Shown piece by piece: positions 10,833-23,785 of a DNA stretch of 64,000 bases. The stretch lies in NCBI RefSeq assembly GCF_029873635.1, contig NC_080419.1, positions 74,884,597-74,948,596 of the forward strand. Direction: 5' to 3'. The translations under genes and the position numbers were made by a program. Each line of letters begins with the position of its first letter. Position 1 is the first letter of the stretch. The notes below the pieces were generated by a model that was not told the DNA's origin, ran no database searches, and saw only the letters and a list, made by a program, of their open reading frames with translations. The DNA is from Malania oleifera. Taxonomy: Eukaryota > Streptophyta > Magnoliopsida > Santalales > Ximeniaceae.

Positions 10833-13128
10833 ACTTGATAAAATCATGATAATCCATAAATCAATATATACATAGCGAAAAACATAAACATAATCTCCAT
10901 AAATATAATACCAAAGTTTACTATTTCTACCTATAATTTATATTAACCATTCATCCACTTGTATTCATAAATCTACATACTTCAAAAAACTCAAACCACA
11001 AAACCAGTATTCACAATCATTCATTTCTTAGCAGACTTAAAACAAAAAAACATAAACTTAAACTTTATACAACCCAACAGTATTATCAAAATATACCATT
11101 TCTCTTTATAATTCTCAAAAATGCTATAAACCCTTGAGCTCTCTAAGCCCGACCTCGAGGATATCCTGAAAAAGAAATAGTCATATTCGGGTGAGACACA
11201 TCTCAATAAGGGAAGAAACAATATATTAAAACAACGTGTGACTAACATGAGGTTTATAAATATCATTTTAATAACATTTGCAAAACGTTATCATAAACAC
11301 TAACCATTCTCTAAGCCTAACCAAACACATGTAAAATATTTAACCCACGAGATTACCTAAGGATAGGGGTTATTACCCGCCTATACAAGTAGTACCCCTC
11401 TGCTCTGATACTTAAGCAACCCGAAAGTCACTACTGAAGCATATCAGGGCACTCACCTTACTCAGTAAGCCCTCTAGTGTTAGATTGATCTTGTACTCAC
11501 ATAGTTCAAACAAAGGTTTACCAGCGAAAGCCCTAAGGATAGGAAAATCTACCCGCTCATACAAGTAGATTCCCTTTGTCTTAGTACGTTATGCAGCTAT
11601 TGTCACATATGAAGTTACTAGCGCACTCGCCTTTCTCAGCAAACCCTCAGGCAAAGAGTACACCCTCCGCCCAATCGTAACATGTTCTACAAGCATAGAT
11701 ACTTCCAATATCATAATACATTATTCTTCTTGTCATTATTCAACCATTCACATCTGTTCATGTTCATAGCTTAAAACATTGCATTGCATTTCACTTTAAG
11801 TGACTCTTTCCCATTTACATGGTTCACATTTCACATTTCATTCCATTGTCATTTCATTGCTATTTCATTCCATTTTCATTTCATTCATTCGTACTATAGT
11901 CGCTCTTTAACTGTGATCAGTTAGTCCACATAGAAATGCGCTAGAATCTACTAACACGACTTTCAACTGTTATACATTTACATGGTTGCATTAACATACA
12001 CAAGCATCATAGTTCATTTCATGTTTTATTCTCAATACATTACTTACTTAACCTGCATCTCATACATATAACGTACATTTGCACAGAACTTACATTTACT
12101 CATGTCACACAATTTAGCAATAAAATTCATACATATTCCTTGTAAAATAAGCCAACCCACATTTAGCATTTAAAAACTGAAAATATAATTTTCATTTCTT
12201 ACATAAATTTTTCAGAAAATACATTTCACTTTCATCAGTCCATTTTCATATATACATAGCTAAATAAGTGGTCATAAGCTCAGAAAACATAATTTACATG
12301 GTTGGCATTTTAAAACTTATACCAAAACATATACATAAGTATAACATAATTCATTATTTTTTATTTCATAAAACCTAATTTAATATATAATTTCCCCTTA
12401 CTTGACTTCTAAACTACACCGACAGGATCCCCAAACTGATACTCGGATACCTGCGGCGTTCACTTGAACCCTGAATCAAAACCCTAGTTTGATGAGATAA
12501 GCCCCAAATAACCTACTATTTCTATATTTTCTCAACTTAATAACCTTAAATAAACTTATAAATATCCAAAACTGAAAATCCAGACCCTTACCTTAACTTT
12601 GGAGCATTTCCTAAAAAGCCTAGTTTAAAAAAACTGATCCGCTAGATGTGTAGAGAATCTTCCCTAGAACACAGTAACGACTTTCATTTAGCAATTCAGG
12701 CTGAATTCAGGCCAAATTTGAAAAGAGAAGAGAGAGAAGATGACTTTCTAGAGAGAGAAACGGAAATTTCCCGAATTCTTCGCGTGGAAGCAACCTTGGA
12801 TCCTTCTATAAACGTTGTTGCCACGTAGATTCGTCGACGAGAAGGCAGGGTTCATCGATGAACTACTGAAGAGACTTCGTCAACGAGAAGATATATTTGT
12901 CAACGAAATTCAGAGATCGCAATTACTCTCTCGGAGTTTCTTCATCGATGAGGGACTGGAGTTCGTCCACGATCTCTAGAAGGACACTCATCGACGAAGA
13001 CAGAATATTCATCGATGAGGCCTGCTATTCCTTCCTCTAAAATCTTTCCTTTTTCCTTATTATCTATTAATCCATTTCATTTATTATACTTCCTAATTAT
13101 TTTAGTAGTTTTAATTTCTGGGCCATTA
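10793..13128 (-). repeat. 5' LTR of the nested gypsy element
   Basis: Same order of sequence as 6959-9217, with many transitions, so the element is not young. Its U3 (12826-13020) has the same motif array, but most copies have changed TCGA to TTGA, TCAA or ATCGAT, as expected from loss of methylated CpG. The terminal TTACA of the partner is changed here to TTA/GAGG. Confidence 0.85.
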
Positions 13129-13134
13129 GAGGTG

Positions 13135-13548
13135 TCTCACCCCAATAAATAATTTTACTTTTTAGGATCACTAGGAAAGTCAGCCTAGAAGCCCAAGGTC
13201 TACGTGTAGACATTACAGATAGGGTAAGTGCTGATATGGATCAGCGTATATAAAGGTTTTTGGTAAATTTGGGTTATAGTTATGTTTGGGAAAATGATAT
13301 ACAAATGATTGTGAGATAGTACTTTGGTATGCATAGTTTTTTAGAAAGGTCCATTTTTGCTTCTGCATGCAGTGGATGGATATAGATGTAATATTCGAAA
13401 TGTTATGAATATATATGTTTTATAATTATAATGAAAAAAAATAGGGACGTGACAATATGATATCAGAGATGTCGTGTGATGACATTATTATTATGATTAT
13501 TATCGTTATTATATTAGAGCCTATATTCCAGTTTGGGGGGGCGTTACA
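13135..13548 (+). repeat. 5' LTR of the outer gypsy element, second part
   Basis: Starts TCTCACCCC directly after the nested element's right target copy and ends GCGTTACA at 13548. From about 13190 it matches 17746-18114, which is the other LTR of the same element. The primer binding site follows after a 4-base gap. Confidence 0.85.
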
Positions 13549-14008
13549 ATTGTGGTATCAGATCCTAGGTTGTTAGGTTTTGCATACTTTAGTGGATAAT
13601 ACTACTAGAGTATAGGAATGAGTGGTGATGGGAGTAGAAATAGGATAGGCTATGTGTTGTATGGTGGATTGGGTAAAGGATACAAAGCGAAGTGGAATAT
13701 TCTAGTAAAGTGAAATTTTGGGTTTTTGTCTCGCAGGCTAGAGGTAGAAATTTCGTGACGGTCTTCTGTGATTTTCCTAAGGCGACAGTTTCAAGAAAAT
13801 CATGGCATACCATCAACGGTTCTGTTCCTAAGCGGTAAAGTTGAACCTAAAATTGGGAATTTGGAGGTTACATTGATTATTTGTGCAAGTAAAGTCCATA
13901 AAGGAAAGTTTAAGTGTTTTAGTATAAAAATATAGTGTATTTCATAGTTCTTAGTTAATCGTGTTACGACTTTGGGATTCTAAAATTAGTTCCCCTGTCC
14001 TTTTTAGG

Positions 14009-15206
14009 ATGAGCTTCAGAGATAAGAATGTGGATGCCAAGGGAAGTAGCAGTTTGGAGGCTCCCAGTGAGGATAACATTGACACATCTACTGTGCTGTG
14101 AGGTTTAACCCGTTAGGTTATGGCGAAGATTAGATGGGATTCTAGGGGGCAAAATTACCCACCTGCAAATTAGGGATGCACCATTAAGCAATTTACCCAC
14201 ATGAATCCCCTAACTTTTGCAGGAGGAACTGATCCGATTTAGGCAGAGAACTGGGTTCAGGAGATGGAGGAGCTGCTGGTAGTCCTGCGCTACATAAAGG
14301 AACAAAAAGTTCAATATGCTACCTTTAAATTGGTTAGGGAGGCCAATCGATGGTCGAGATTAGTAAAGTTGCTTGAGGAGCAGAGACCATAACCCACGAC
14401 TATGACTTGGAACCATTTTAAGGAGATTTTCTTTGATAGATACTTCCCCATTGCCACCAGGGATACTAAGGTGGAGGAGTTTATGAATTTGATTGAGGGG
14501 CATTTGACCGCAGTAGTATGTGGCCAGGTTTGTTAACCTGTCCCGCTTTGGCCCGTATATGGTTCCAGATTAGGTGAGGAAGGTGAGAAAGTTTGAGAAA
14601 GGCTTGAGATAGGAAATCTACAAGTAGGTAGTGGCTTTTCAAGTACAAAATTTCTCAAAATTGGTAGATAAAGTCATGATATTGGAAACTAGTTTGCAGA
14701 GGAGTGTGAGGATGTCTAATCAGAGGAAGAGGACTGTGCCTTTTGGTTTTCAAGCCGGCACGAGTCAGAGTACATGCAGAAGAAATAGAAATAATGTGGG
14801 TTAGAGATTTGAAATGGGGAATCGAGCGGGGCAGAGTAATCCGTTGCGCCCTCCTTGTCCTAGGTGTAGGAGGAAACATTCGAGGGAATGTCGAGCTGGG
14901 GCAAACGTCAGTTTTCAGTGCGGTCAACCCGGACACATTGCACGAGATTGTCATGCGCAGACGATCAATGCACCCCTTATTAGTCAATTCTGGGGAGACA
15001 GTCAGGTATACCGAGGCGGCCATCAGAGGAACACCGCCCCAGCGCGGGTATATTCTCTTACACTAAGAGGAGCAGAAAATGCAAGTGACGTGGTGACAGG
15101 TAATGTTTTATTTTTGTCAAATAAAGTTGTTGTATTATTTGATTCAGGGGCAATACACTCATTTATATCTCGGGAGTATATCAAATTATGTGGGATAGAA
15201 GCTTAG
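14009..15206 (+). pseudogene. gag-protease region of the outer gypsy element, broken
   Basis: ATG at 14009 (MSFRDKNVDAKG) opens a gag that hits stops within about 30 codons and repeatedly after that. The FAGGTDPI-AENW block near 14215-14255 matches the gag of the nested element. The CCHC knuckle (about 14905-14950, QCGQPGHIARDC) has lost its first cysteine. The protease active-site motif VVLFDSGAIHSFIS is encoded near 15125-15170. Stops and frame changes mean no functional product is expected. Confidence 0.85.
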
Positions 15207-15227
15207 CTGTTAGATACAGACTTATCG

Positions 15228-17745
15228 GTGGTCACACTAACAAGGACAGTGGTGGTGTGTAGAAGGGTTCTCAAGGACTATCCAATTAGTGTTCAGGGGA
15301 GGATGCTACCTGCTAATCTAGTGGTTTTTTATATGCATGGATTTGACGTGATTCTAGGGATAGACTGGTTAGCCTCCTATTATGCTAGTATTGACTGTTA
15401 TAAGAAGGAAGTGGTGTTCAGACCTCCGGGGAAGCAGGAGTACAGATTTGTTGGGTCATGTGTGTGCGCCTCGCCGCAAATACTATCAGCCATGTAGGCA
15501 AAAAGGCTACTCCTGGATGGTTGTCTAGGATACTTAATTTGTGTGAAAGAAGCACCAGAAGGAGAAGTAAAGTTCGAGGATATTCCAACAGTGAGAGATT
15601 TCCCTGATTTATTTTCAGAGGACTTACCTAAGTTGCCTCATGACTGTGAAGTTGAATTTGCCATTGATTTACTTCCATGAATGACATCAATCTCCAAGAC
15701 TCCCTAGAGAATGACTCTTGTTGAATTAAAGGAATTAAAAGAACAGTTGCATGAATTACTAGACAAGAGATTCATTAGACCTAGCGCGTCATCCTAGGAA
15801 GCACCAATGCTTTTCGTGAAAAAGAAAGAAGGGTCGATGAGCATGTGTATCAATTACCTGGAAATAAACAAAGTGATCGTTAAGAACAAGTATTGACTTC
15901 CCCGTATAGATGATTTGCTTGATCAGTTTTAGGGAGCACGAGTTTTCTCTAAGATTGATCTATGATCCGGGTACCATTAGGTAAAGGTTAAGGTAGAGGA
16001 TGTTCCAAAGACTGCATTCCGAACTAGGTATGACCATTATGAATTATTGGTGATACCATTTGGACTGACCAATGCTTCTGTTGCATTTATGGATCTTATA
16101 AATAAGGTGTTTCATAAATATCTGAATCGGTTTGTGGTGGTATTCATTGATGACATTCTGGTTTATTCAAGGAGTCTCAAGGAGCATGAAAATCCATTGA
16201 GGATGGTACTTCAGGTGTTGAGGGATCGGAGGTTGTATACTAAATTTAAAAAATGTGAATTCTAACTAAAAAAAGTTGCATTCATTGAGCATGATGTATA
16301 CAGGGGCGGTATTTCTGTGGACCCAAGTAAGATAGAGGTAGTGGAAAACTTTGCGAGACTGAAAAATGTTCACGAGGTCAGGAGTTTTTTAGGTTTAGCA
16401 GGATATTACCGCCGATTTGTGGAAGGCTTTTCTAAATTATTAGGTCCACCAACAAAATTGACAAGAAAGAATGTAAAATATGAGTGGATATATGAATGTG
16501 AATAGAACTTCCATGAGTTAAATCAATGACTCATCACTGCGCTGGTACTGATAATTCATTCAGGAGAAGGAGGTTTTGTGATTTACAGTGATGCGTCTAG
16601 GAAAGAGCTTGGGTGCGTACTGATGCAATGAGAAAAGGTTATTGTATACACTTCTTAGCAGCTCAATGAGTACGAGAAGAATTACTTGACGCATGATTTG
16701 AAATTAGCAGTAGTGATTTTTGCACTTAAAATTTGGAGACACTACTTGCATGGTGAGAGGTGTGAGATTTATACAGATCATAAAAGTCTTAAGTACTTAT
16801 TCACACAAAAGGAGTTGAATATGAGACAGAGAAGATGACTATAACTGATAAAAGATTATGATTGTACCATTAACTACCACCCAAAGAAAGCAAATGTGGT
16901 AGCTGATAGTCGAAAGTCGGGGAATGTGGCAGTTTCAGCAATGGTAGTTCAACATCAAATTAGGTGGATTTGGAACGATTTAGTGTGGAAATAGTGGAAA
17001 AGAATCATCAAGCTTTCATTGCTAATTTGGTGATCCAACCGACCTTACTAGAACAAATTAAGGTCGCACAAAAGAATGATGCAGAGTTGGTAAAAATTAT
17101 GGATAAAGTACGGAGTGGACTGGGGGCAGATTTTAATATAACAGATGATGGAGTTTTAAGGTTTCATGCCCGATTATGTGTGTCGGATGATACAGAGATC
17201 AAAAGAACAATTTTGAAAGAAACTCATCGCTCTCTCTATACAGTGCATTCAGGAAGTACTAAAATGTATCAGAATTTGCAAGAATCTTTCTAGTGGATTA
17301 ATATAAAAAAAGAGATTGCCCGATTCGTGAAACAGTATCTTATGTGTCAGCAAGTGAAAGTTGAACATTAGAGACCAACAAGGTCATTGCAATCACTCCA
17401 CATTCCTAAGTGGAAGTGGAAGCACATCTCCATGGATTTCATAACAGGATTACCGTCAGCATTACATGGACAAAATGTCATCTGGGTAACTATTGACCGT
17501 TTAACGAAAACTGTACATTTCATTTTAATCAAAGTCAGTTACTCCATGAATAGGCTAGCAAACCTCTATGTGCAACAGATAGTTAGACTTTATGGCGTAC
17601 CAGTATCCATAGTTTCAGATTGAGACTCACGGTTTACCTCCCCATTTTGAAAGAGTTTGCAGGGAATTTTGGGATCTCAGCTGACTTTCAGTATAGCATT
17701 TCACTCACAGACTGATGGACAATTAGAGAAAATGATCCAAATCCA
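15228..17745 (+). pseudogene. pol (RT, RNase H, partial integrase) of the outer gypsy element, broken
   Basis: The domains are in normal gypsy order. A protease-RT linker with FDVILGIDWLASY lies around 15340-15375. Reverse transcriptase runs about 15790-16265, with FIDDILVYS holding the two catalytic aspartates. The RT-connection and RNase H regions run about 16317-16960, with VDPSKIEVVENF and IYSDAS. Integrase runs from about 16964, with MDFITGLP (first catalytic Asp) and VSIVSD (second). At least fifteen in-frame stops are visible. The coding region is cut off just before the catalytic glutamate region, where the sequence jumps into the 3' LTR. Confidence 0.88.
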
Positions 17746-18114
17746 AGGTTGGGGTGTGGACATTACAGATAAGGTAAGTATTGATATGGATCAACGTATA
17801 TAAAGGTTTTTGATAATTTTAGGTTATTGTTCTGTCTGAGAAAATGATATAAAAATGGGTGTGAAATAATACTCTGGCATGTATAGTTTTTTTAGAAAGG
17901 TCTACTTTTACATCCGCAGGCAGTGAATGGATATAGATGTAATATTCGAAATGTTATGATTATATATGTTTTATAATTATAATGAAAAAAAATGGAAATG
18001 TTATAATATAGTATTAGAGATGTCGTGTGATGACATTATTATTATGATTATTATTGTTATTATATCATAACCTATATTTCAGTTTTGGGGCCGCCGGGGG
18101 GGGGGGGTGTTACA
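17746..18114 (+). repeat. Truncated 3' LTR of the outer gypsy element
   Basis: This is the right-hand 370 bp of the LTR, matching 13190-13548. It is joined directly to integrase sequence at a shared CCAAG(G), so the rest of pol, the 3' untranslated region and the left part of the LTR are deleted. It ends GTGTTACA after a G-run. Confidence 0.85.
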
Positions 18115-18279
18115 CCCCCATTTCGGACGGAGTCCTACTATTAATCAACATAGCACCATCAATAATAATATTCATAATGTTGATAATAATATATTATTAT
18201 TATTTTTATTATTATGTACAATGAACATATTATTGTTGTTGTTGATTTAAAATTTTTTGATTATCTTATTGAAACAGGA

Positions 18280-18311
<32 letters not shown>

Positions 18312-18587
18312 ATTATATTAAAGACAATAATTTTATATTCCTAAATATTCTTATCAATGGACCAAACAAAAATATTTCCACTAAACAACCACCTCATTTT
18401 GGGGCATAAAATATCCAAAATAGTAATTCTTGGGAAATTTTCAATTTTCTTTTTTTTTTTTCTTATTATTATTTCAAAAGAAGACCTTTCATGTATTTAT
18501 AATTTAAATATAATTTTCAAAGATAGATAAATTTAGTAAATTGACATTTAGAGATTTAAATTCTAGTTTAAAACAAGAAACTTTAGG
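18115..18587. other. AT-rich spacer with (AT)n tract
   Basis: No gene seen. It holds TTATTATTA runs (about 18177-18210), a TTGTTG run and an uninterrupted AT dinucleotide tract at about 18281-18306. Confidence 0.6.
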
Positions 18588-19255
18588 GCTTATTTGGTAT
18601 CGTTATTATTTTCTAGTTCTATTTTTTTGCTTAGTGAAAAAATAAATTATAGAAACATGTTTGATTACATTGTTAATTTTCTATTTCTATTGTTGAATTT
18701 CAATTGTTTGCAAAAAACACTAAAAACCAAATTTTATGATTTTAAGTTGTTTTGTCAATCTCTTGCTATAAATTTTAATTTTTTTGGATTAAATCATTCA
18801 TTTTATGCACTTTAAAATGAAAACAAAAATACAATGATAATATAAATTTAAATAAAAATATACATAACTTTTAAAAGATAATAATAAAGTCAATTACAAA
18901 ATATTTTTACTATTTTTCAATTGTCATATCCAATAAATTTTTTATTGAAAAGTAGATTTTGGTAGCATAACAATTAAGTAGAATTAATTATAATAATTTT
19001 TATTTTTGTTATAGTATTTTTTAATGTGTATTATTGTGCAACTTTATCATTTTAATTATATTTTTATAATATGATTTGATTTAAAGAAGAAAATGAGTAT
19101 TTTTAATTAATTTTTTTAAAATTGTTTTAATTTTATATGCATTAACCAAATAAGTTGTTGAAATCTAATATTTAATTTCTGTTTTTGATTTTTGATTTTT
19201 GATTTTTGATTTTTGTTTTTATAATTTTTTATAGTAACACCAAATGGCGAGGCCC
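18588..19255. mobile_element. Possible MITE with TTTGGT inverted termini
   Basis: The left edge GGGCTTATTTGGTATCGTTAT and the complement of the right edge, GGGCCTCGCCATTTGGTGTTA, share GGGC and TTTGGT-T-TAT in the same order, typical of small inverted-repeat transposons. The inside is very AT-rich and non-coding. A second internal edge, ACCAAATAAG at about 19145, is an alternative right end. No clean target duplication is visible. A GATTTTT tandem repeat lies at about 19184-19215. Confidence 0.35.
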
Positions 19256-19426
19256 ATTACAAGTCGCCCATGGAATGAAGTTAAATATGTTCCAAGTGTA
19301 AGCATGTTGACTACATCCACGAGGCACCAACAAGAAAAGAAAACGACAAACTGAGAAATCACAGAAAGAAAAGTTGCAAAACATGACATGTTCACATGGT
19401 GTTGGCCTCGATTCTCATCAAGAGCA

Positions 19427-22400
19427 TCAAAGCAGGCGGAGTTTCCCTGTTACTGAATCCACTGATGCCTTTCTACCTGCTCAAAAATAGGATTTAACAA
19501 GTTCTGGATCAGGAGTACAGCACAAGAATCAATCAGTTCATGGCTATATCTACAGCCATGAAGGTTTATCAAATGGGCCATAGTTTCCAAGGCTTAAACA
19601 ATATATAATTTTGAGTTGCTATGCTGTTTTATTGATGAGCAAGAGGAGAAATAGGGAACCATAACTTAACCAAGCTAGTAGCATCTGCAACGTCAAAATT
19701 TGAGTAAATACACAAGTGCTTGATGTAGATGTCAAAATGTGGATTTCTATATACTGAAATACTAATTAATCTCTACTCTAGACACCCAAAAAGAAAAATG
19801 AAGGTGTTTGTTGCAGCAGACATTGGAAATTAGTCCCTTGCTTTCCATTCTTTTGGCTTGGTACCAGTCCCTTCTTTTATACTATAATAGCTTCATAACA
19901 TACAATATGTTCCAGTTTATTACTGTTGTTATAGTTCCAGTTATTATAATGGTTTTGCTGCAGGGAATAGATGCAACTTCAGATGCTACCAGGCCAAGAC
20001 ACACCTAATGCACTCTCAAAAACAAAAATGATTTAAACAAAAGCTTTGGACATCCAGCTGAAGTCATTTAAATCCCCATTGGGTGTAGAAGTCAAGAAAA
20101 ATGATATTCTTGAGAAAGTGGATGAAAATAATTGTGATGGAAGTCTAAAGACAACTGAGGTGTCTGCAAGTAAAAGCAATTAAAGTAACAGGGCAAAGAA
20201 ATTTAAGCCAACACAGAAAAATCTCATCAAAATCATGGATATTAGGTAAGCATAACCACATCTAACTGATCAAAGAAAACATGACAGTGCAAAACATAAT
20301 AAAATTAAATTAAAGACTACCTTGAAATACTAGAGAAAACCACAACCTAGATTGTATTGATATGCACTGACGGTAGCCTACACAATCTAGGAGTGTGATA
20401 TCTCTACCATAATGTTTAATGTTTCATAGATATTGAGATGTTCCAATTTGAAAAGGCTGTGCATATCTTTGTAATAAGTTAAATTGATGTCTCCATCTCT
20501 ACTATATATCCTACAAACACATATGTTAACAGTTGAATTTATTATGATTTTTCATAAATAAAATAAAACCGTATGCTATAGACAGAAGATAGATGAACTA
20601 ATGATAGCTGGCCACTGAACAAGCACTCCGTTCAATACAACAACTCACTCAGTTCAATCACACTGTGTTTAATTCATCTACTTTATGTTGAAGAACACTA
20701 GAGACTTTCAAAAAATTAATTTGAGCAGCAACGAAAGGTGATAATGAAGTTCAAAAGGAGAGGGAGGAACATTCCTTCAAAGACATGCAACTAAAAGCCA
20801 ACATACCAGGTCCAACGGCAAGAACTGTTTTTGACCCAGCCAGAACCTGTATTGAAAAAGGGGCCCAAAATCAGCTATTTCCCCTTTTCTCAAGGATGAT
20901 GTCCAAAATGTTAATTATTGAGCATACTGTTCAATCAAGTCATGAGTGCATTCTCTTCAATCACTCTTAGTAACTTCTATGATCATGCAATACGAAAAAA
21001 GTACCTGTGTGCGTCCTGCATCAGAAACAACAAAAGTTGGCAGGCCAATGCTCTCAGCTGCTTCCTTAAGCTTATTCCTAGCACAGTAATAAAAAAAGCC
21101 ATACCAAATAAAATGATGCGCGATACATATATAAATAAAAAGTACATTCTTTGAACTGAAATCACCTGCTTACATTTCCTGTTGATTCTTGCATGTGACA
21201 ACTATTTTGGGCTGTCCACATTGCTCCCACTGTCTCAAAAGGGACCGCTGACTGCAACAAGAACAAACTTCTATTCTGTCACCAAATGTGCAATTTGGAA
21301 ATAGTAGAATTAAATCACTCATTAGTATATAGGACATCTGGGCAGTTCCTTTATACATCATTATAACAAGCAAAACATCTCAATAGATGGGTTTTCTCTT
21401 GAGTGTTGAAAAAAGGACAGTTGAAAAGAATGCTTTAAAGGCTTTTAAGCAACACATGGGAGCAAGAGGAAAAGGAACTCATTTTTTCTCACATATGACC
21501 AAGTATAAAGCCTTTAATTTCACTAAATATTTTCCAAGTTAGTGTAAAGCAGCTATTCTCACGACTTAAATCTTTGTAATTGCACTAGTCTAGCACCAGG
21601 AAACCGACTCCTTAAACAATACACAAGTAATCTTAATATTTCCAACAGAAGATAAAAGTGGCGTTCGTTTGCAAGGAATCAATTTCTGGAAGCATAAAGG
21701 TACAATATGGATAAACCTGCCTCAGTGACGAAAAATTGAAAACTCTGAAGCCCAAAGAATTTCTGCATGATTAAATCTATCCCACAAACATAGTTTTTAA
21801 GTTCCTCTGCAAGCAATCATGTACAACATTACCCATGTGGGCATCTGTTTGTGCTATTTGCAACAAAGCTACTCTTGATCAACCAGAAAGGAAGAGAAGG
21901 GGGAATTTTAACAATCATAATAAGCATAAGTTTCAGCACTTGAATAGTGAAACTCGTTCATGGTTAGCAATTATATACCTTAGCATGAGTTCTGCATACA
22001 TACCAGTGGCAGCATCTGGAGAGACGTCAAAAAAAAAAAAAAGTCAAATAAAATAAAAACAAACCAATGACACTGGATTCAGAGATATATTGAATGGAAG
22101 GAAAAACTACTGTTAATTGAAGCATAGATATCTTACGGGCACATTGAGATGCAATCTTTCCAGCTGCCATTTTCAAGTCTTGCCTAACTACCAAAACCTG
22201 CCAGTGGCATTTCCCCAACTTGGAACTCATACATTTTTTAACAATCACAGAAAATAGCAATTACCAATATAATTAAACAGAAACTAGCGTCTCTTTTTTC
22301 TTCTTTCCTCCAACCATGCTTGTGAGATCATATCAGAAGATAAAGAAAGCTCTAATTAAGAGACAGTCCTGTGAGAGAAGGTTCATACAAAAGGTCACAT

Positions 22401-23578
22401 ACAGAACAGCAGTCCTATCATGAGAGAATAAACACCCCGAGTGGTGCAGTGCAAATGAGAACTCAGAATTTGTCCACTTTGATGATTCCAACAAGAAATC
22501 AACAAAACCAGAAACCTTTATGAATCAAATAACTACAAGGAAAAAAATCTAAGGACCTAAACTTTTTCAATTAGAAGAAGCAAAGGATAACATACTTTAT
22601 TCTTGCTGTTTGTTAATAATTTATATTTTGAAATAGGGATTTGTTCATGATGATCATCATTGTTTCAGAGAGCTAATATTCTAATAACCATTGAACTTCA
22701 AATAATTTCACCACCAAGACTTCAACAAATCCGTTATCCAGCAAACAACTCTATCATAAACAGACTCATCATAGCAGTATATCTAACATTGCTTGAACAT
22801 TCACAGGATAATCGATTAAAAGAACATAAGAAATCATGAAATATGAGAAGCAAAGAACTGACAGCAGCAGACCATTTTAAGTTGTTCATCATTATTAGTT
22901 GAGACCAGAGTCTGATTTTGTTGGCGCTTTTCCGCTATGGAATTGGTGGGCTTCTTCTGATTTCTGATGGGCTTGGATAAATCCAACAGCAATCCAAAAA
23001 TGAAACCAATGACGAGACCTGGAATGAAGTTTTCGGGCCTGAAGCTCACTGCTAACCATTCTCTTTCACGTTTCTGCTGCTGTCAATACGGAAGTCAATT
23101 ATGTGAGTGTGTAACAGAAGAGATAGAGAGAAACCGGAAGTATCAAACAATCCACTTGAATTCTTTTGAATAAGGTCAGAAATGGATATGTTTGATTGCG
23201 GAGAAAATATAGGGAACGGTACTAAAGCAATTGAAAAATATTAGGAGGTCTTATCATTTGAAGTCGGAGAAATTAAAACCCTTCACTCCACTCATTTCCC
23301 CACAATGCAAGCTCTCAGATTGATTGTGATGAATATTTTGTTTATCTGAAAACCTACCAACGCAAAACATGAAATTCGAATTCCCCCTTTCCTTTTTTTT
23401 CATGTACTTTCTCAGCTGCCAAACGGACGGAAAGCCAACGCAACAGGGGTGAAAAAAATTGCACGTTCAACTGCCCGGGAAGACGCAGGAATGACTGAAT
23501 GAAACAAAAAGAAATCTTCGTGTGGAGATAGGGAATTACCTTCTTGGGTGGTCGAGGGTTTTGAAACGATCGGAACAT
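19427..23578 (-). CDS. PTH2: Peptidyl-tRNA hydrolase 2 family protein, eight exons
   Basis: Releases tRNA from peptidyl-tRNA that drops off the ribosome (family knowledge). Minus-strand exons in transcript order are 23540-23578, 22873-23079, 22137-22197, 21979-22015, 21174-21251, 21005-21077, 20807-20846 and 19427-19476. All introns are GT..AG and the phases fit, giving 585 nt or 194 residues plus stop. Residues about 31-47 (FIPGLVIGFIFGLLLDL) form one membrane segment, suggesting membrane anchoring as in mitochondrial or ER PTH2 proteins. The catalytic domain starts near residue 82 with the signature KMVLVVRQDLKM, then GKIASQCAHAATG, WEQCGQPKIVV, SDAGRTQ and AVGPG, ending VDSVTGKLRLL. The start is the only ATG exon (MFRSFQNPRPPKK) that joins in frame; the open frame in exon 2 has no ATG. 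The last intron is long (19477-20806). No break is seen, so it looks functional. Confidence 0.93.
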
Positions 23579-23785
23579 GGGCCTTGCCGTTGATAACCCT
23601 GGGATAGTAACTAGCAGAACAAAGAGTCTATTTATGGTCTTTTCATGTCATTATTTATTTATTTATTTCCTAAATTTTTAACTGGCATGCTAGTTCGTTA
23701 GAAAAAGAGAGTTTTTTCTTGTTTTATTATTAATTTAAAATAAAATATTAAATAATATTATGTTTGGAAAAAATTTACCCAATCT
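23579..23785. promoter_or_regulatory. Likely 5' flank of the PTH2 gene
   Basis: Region immediately upstream of the PTH2 start codon on the minus strand, AT-rich, with a TTATTTATTTATTT run at about 23652-23667. I see no certain TATA box; promoter assignment is by position only. Confidence 0.35.

Larger units (their letters stand above)
6959..13128 (-). mobile_element. Nested gag-only Ty3/gypsy element
   Basis: Two direct long terminal repeats (6959-9217 and 10793-13128) flank only about 1.6 kb. Read on the minus strand: LTR, primer binding site (10756-10770, a decayed match to the usual TGGTATCAGAGCC), gag, polypurine tract (complement of TTCTCCCTTCC at 9218-9228), LTR. The flanks carry GAGGTG on both sides (6953-6958 and 13129-13134). 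Removing the element rejoins the outer LTR into a block that resembles the uninterrupted relatives near 28880 and 38645. Protease to integrase are missing, so it is a non-autonomous derivative. Confidence 0.88.
5478..18114 (+). mobile_element. Decayed Ty3/gypsy (Tekay-type) element, outer host of a nested insertion
   Basis: Order: 5' LTR (5478-6958 plus 13135-13548), primer binding site (TGGTATCAGATCC, 13553-13565), gag, protease, reverse transcriptase, RNase H, partial integrase, then a truncated 3' LTR ending GTGTTACA at 18114. The left boundary TGTAGAG is inferred; the flanks CCCCT (5473-5477) and CCCCC (18115-18119) differ at one base and are only weak support for a target duplication. 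The 5' LTR is split by the minus-strand element 6959-13128. All protein regions have many stops. The 3' part of pol and the first part of the 3' LTR have been deleted. Confidence 0.75.

Noticed and set aside
13553-13565. tRNA-like sequence TGGTATCAGATCC
   Set aside because: It is a primer binding site complementary to a tRNA end, not a tRNA gene; I found no cloverleaf gene in the window.
14655-15023. 122-residue minus-strand frame
   Set aside because: Opposite the gypsy gag zinc-knuckle region; no domain of its own.
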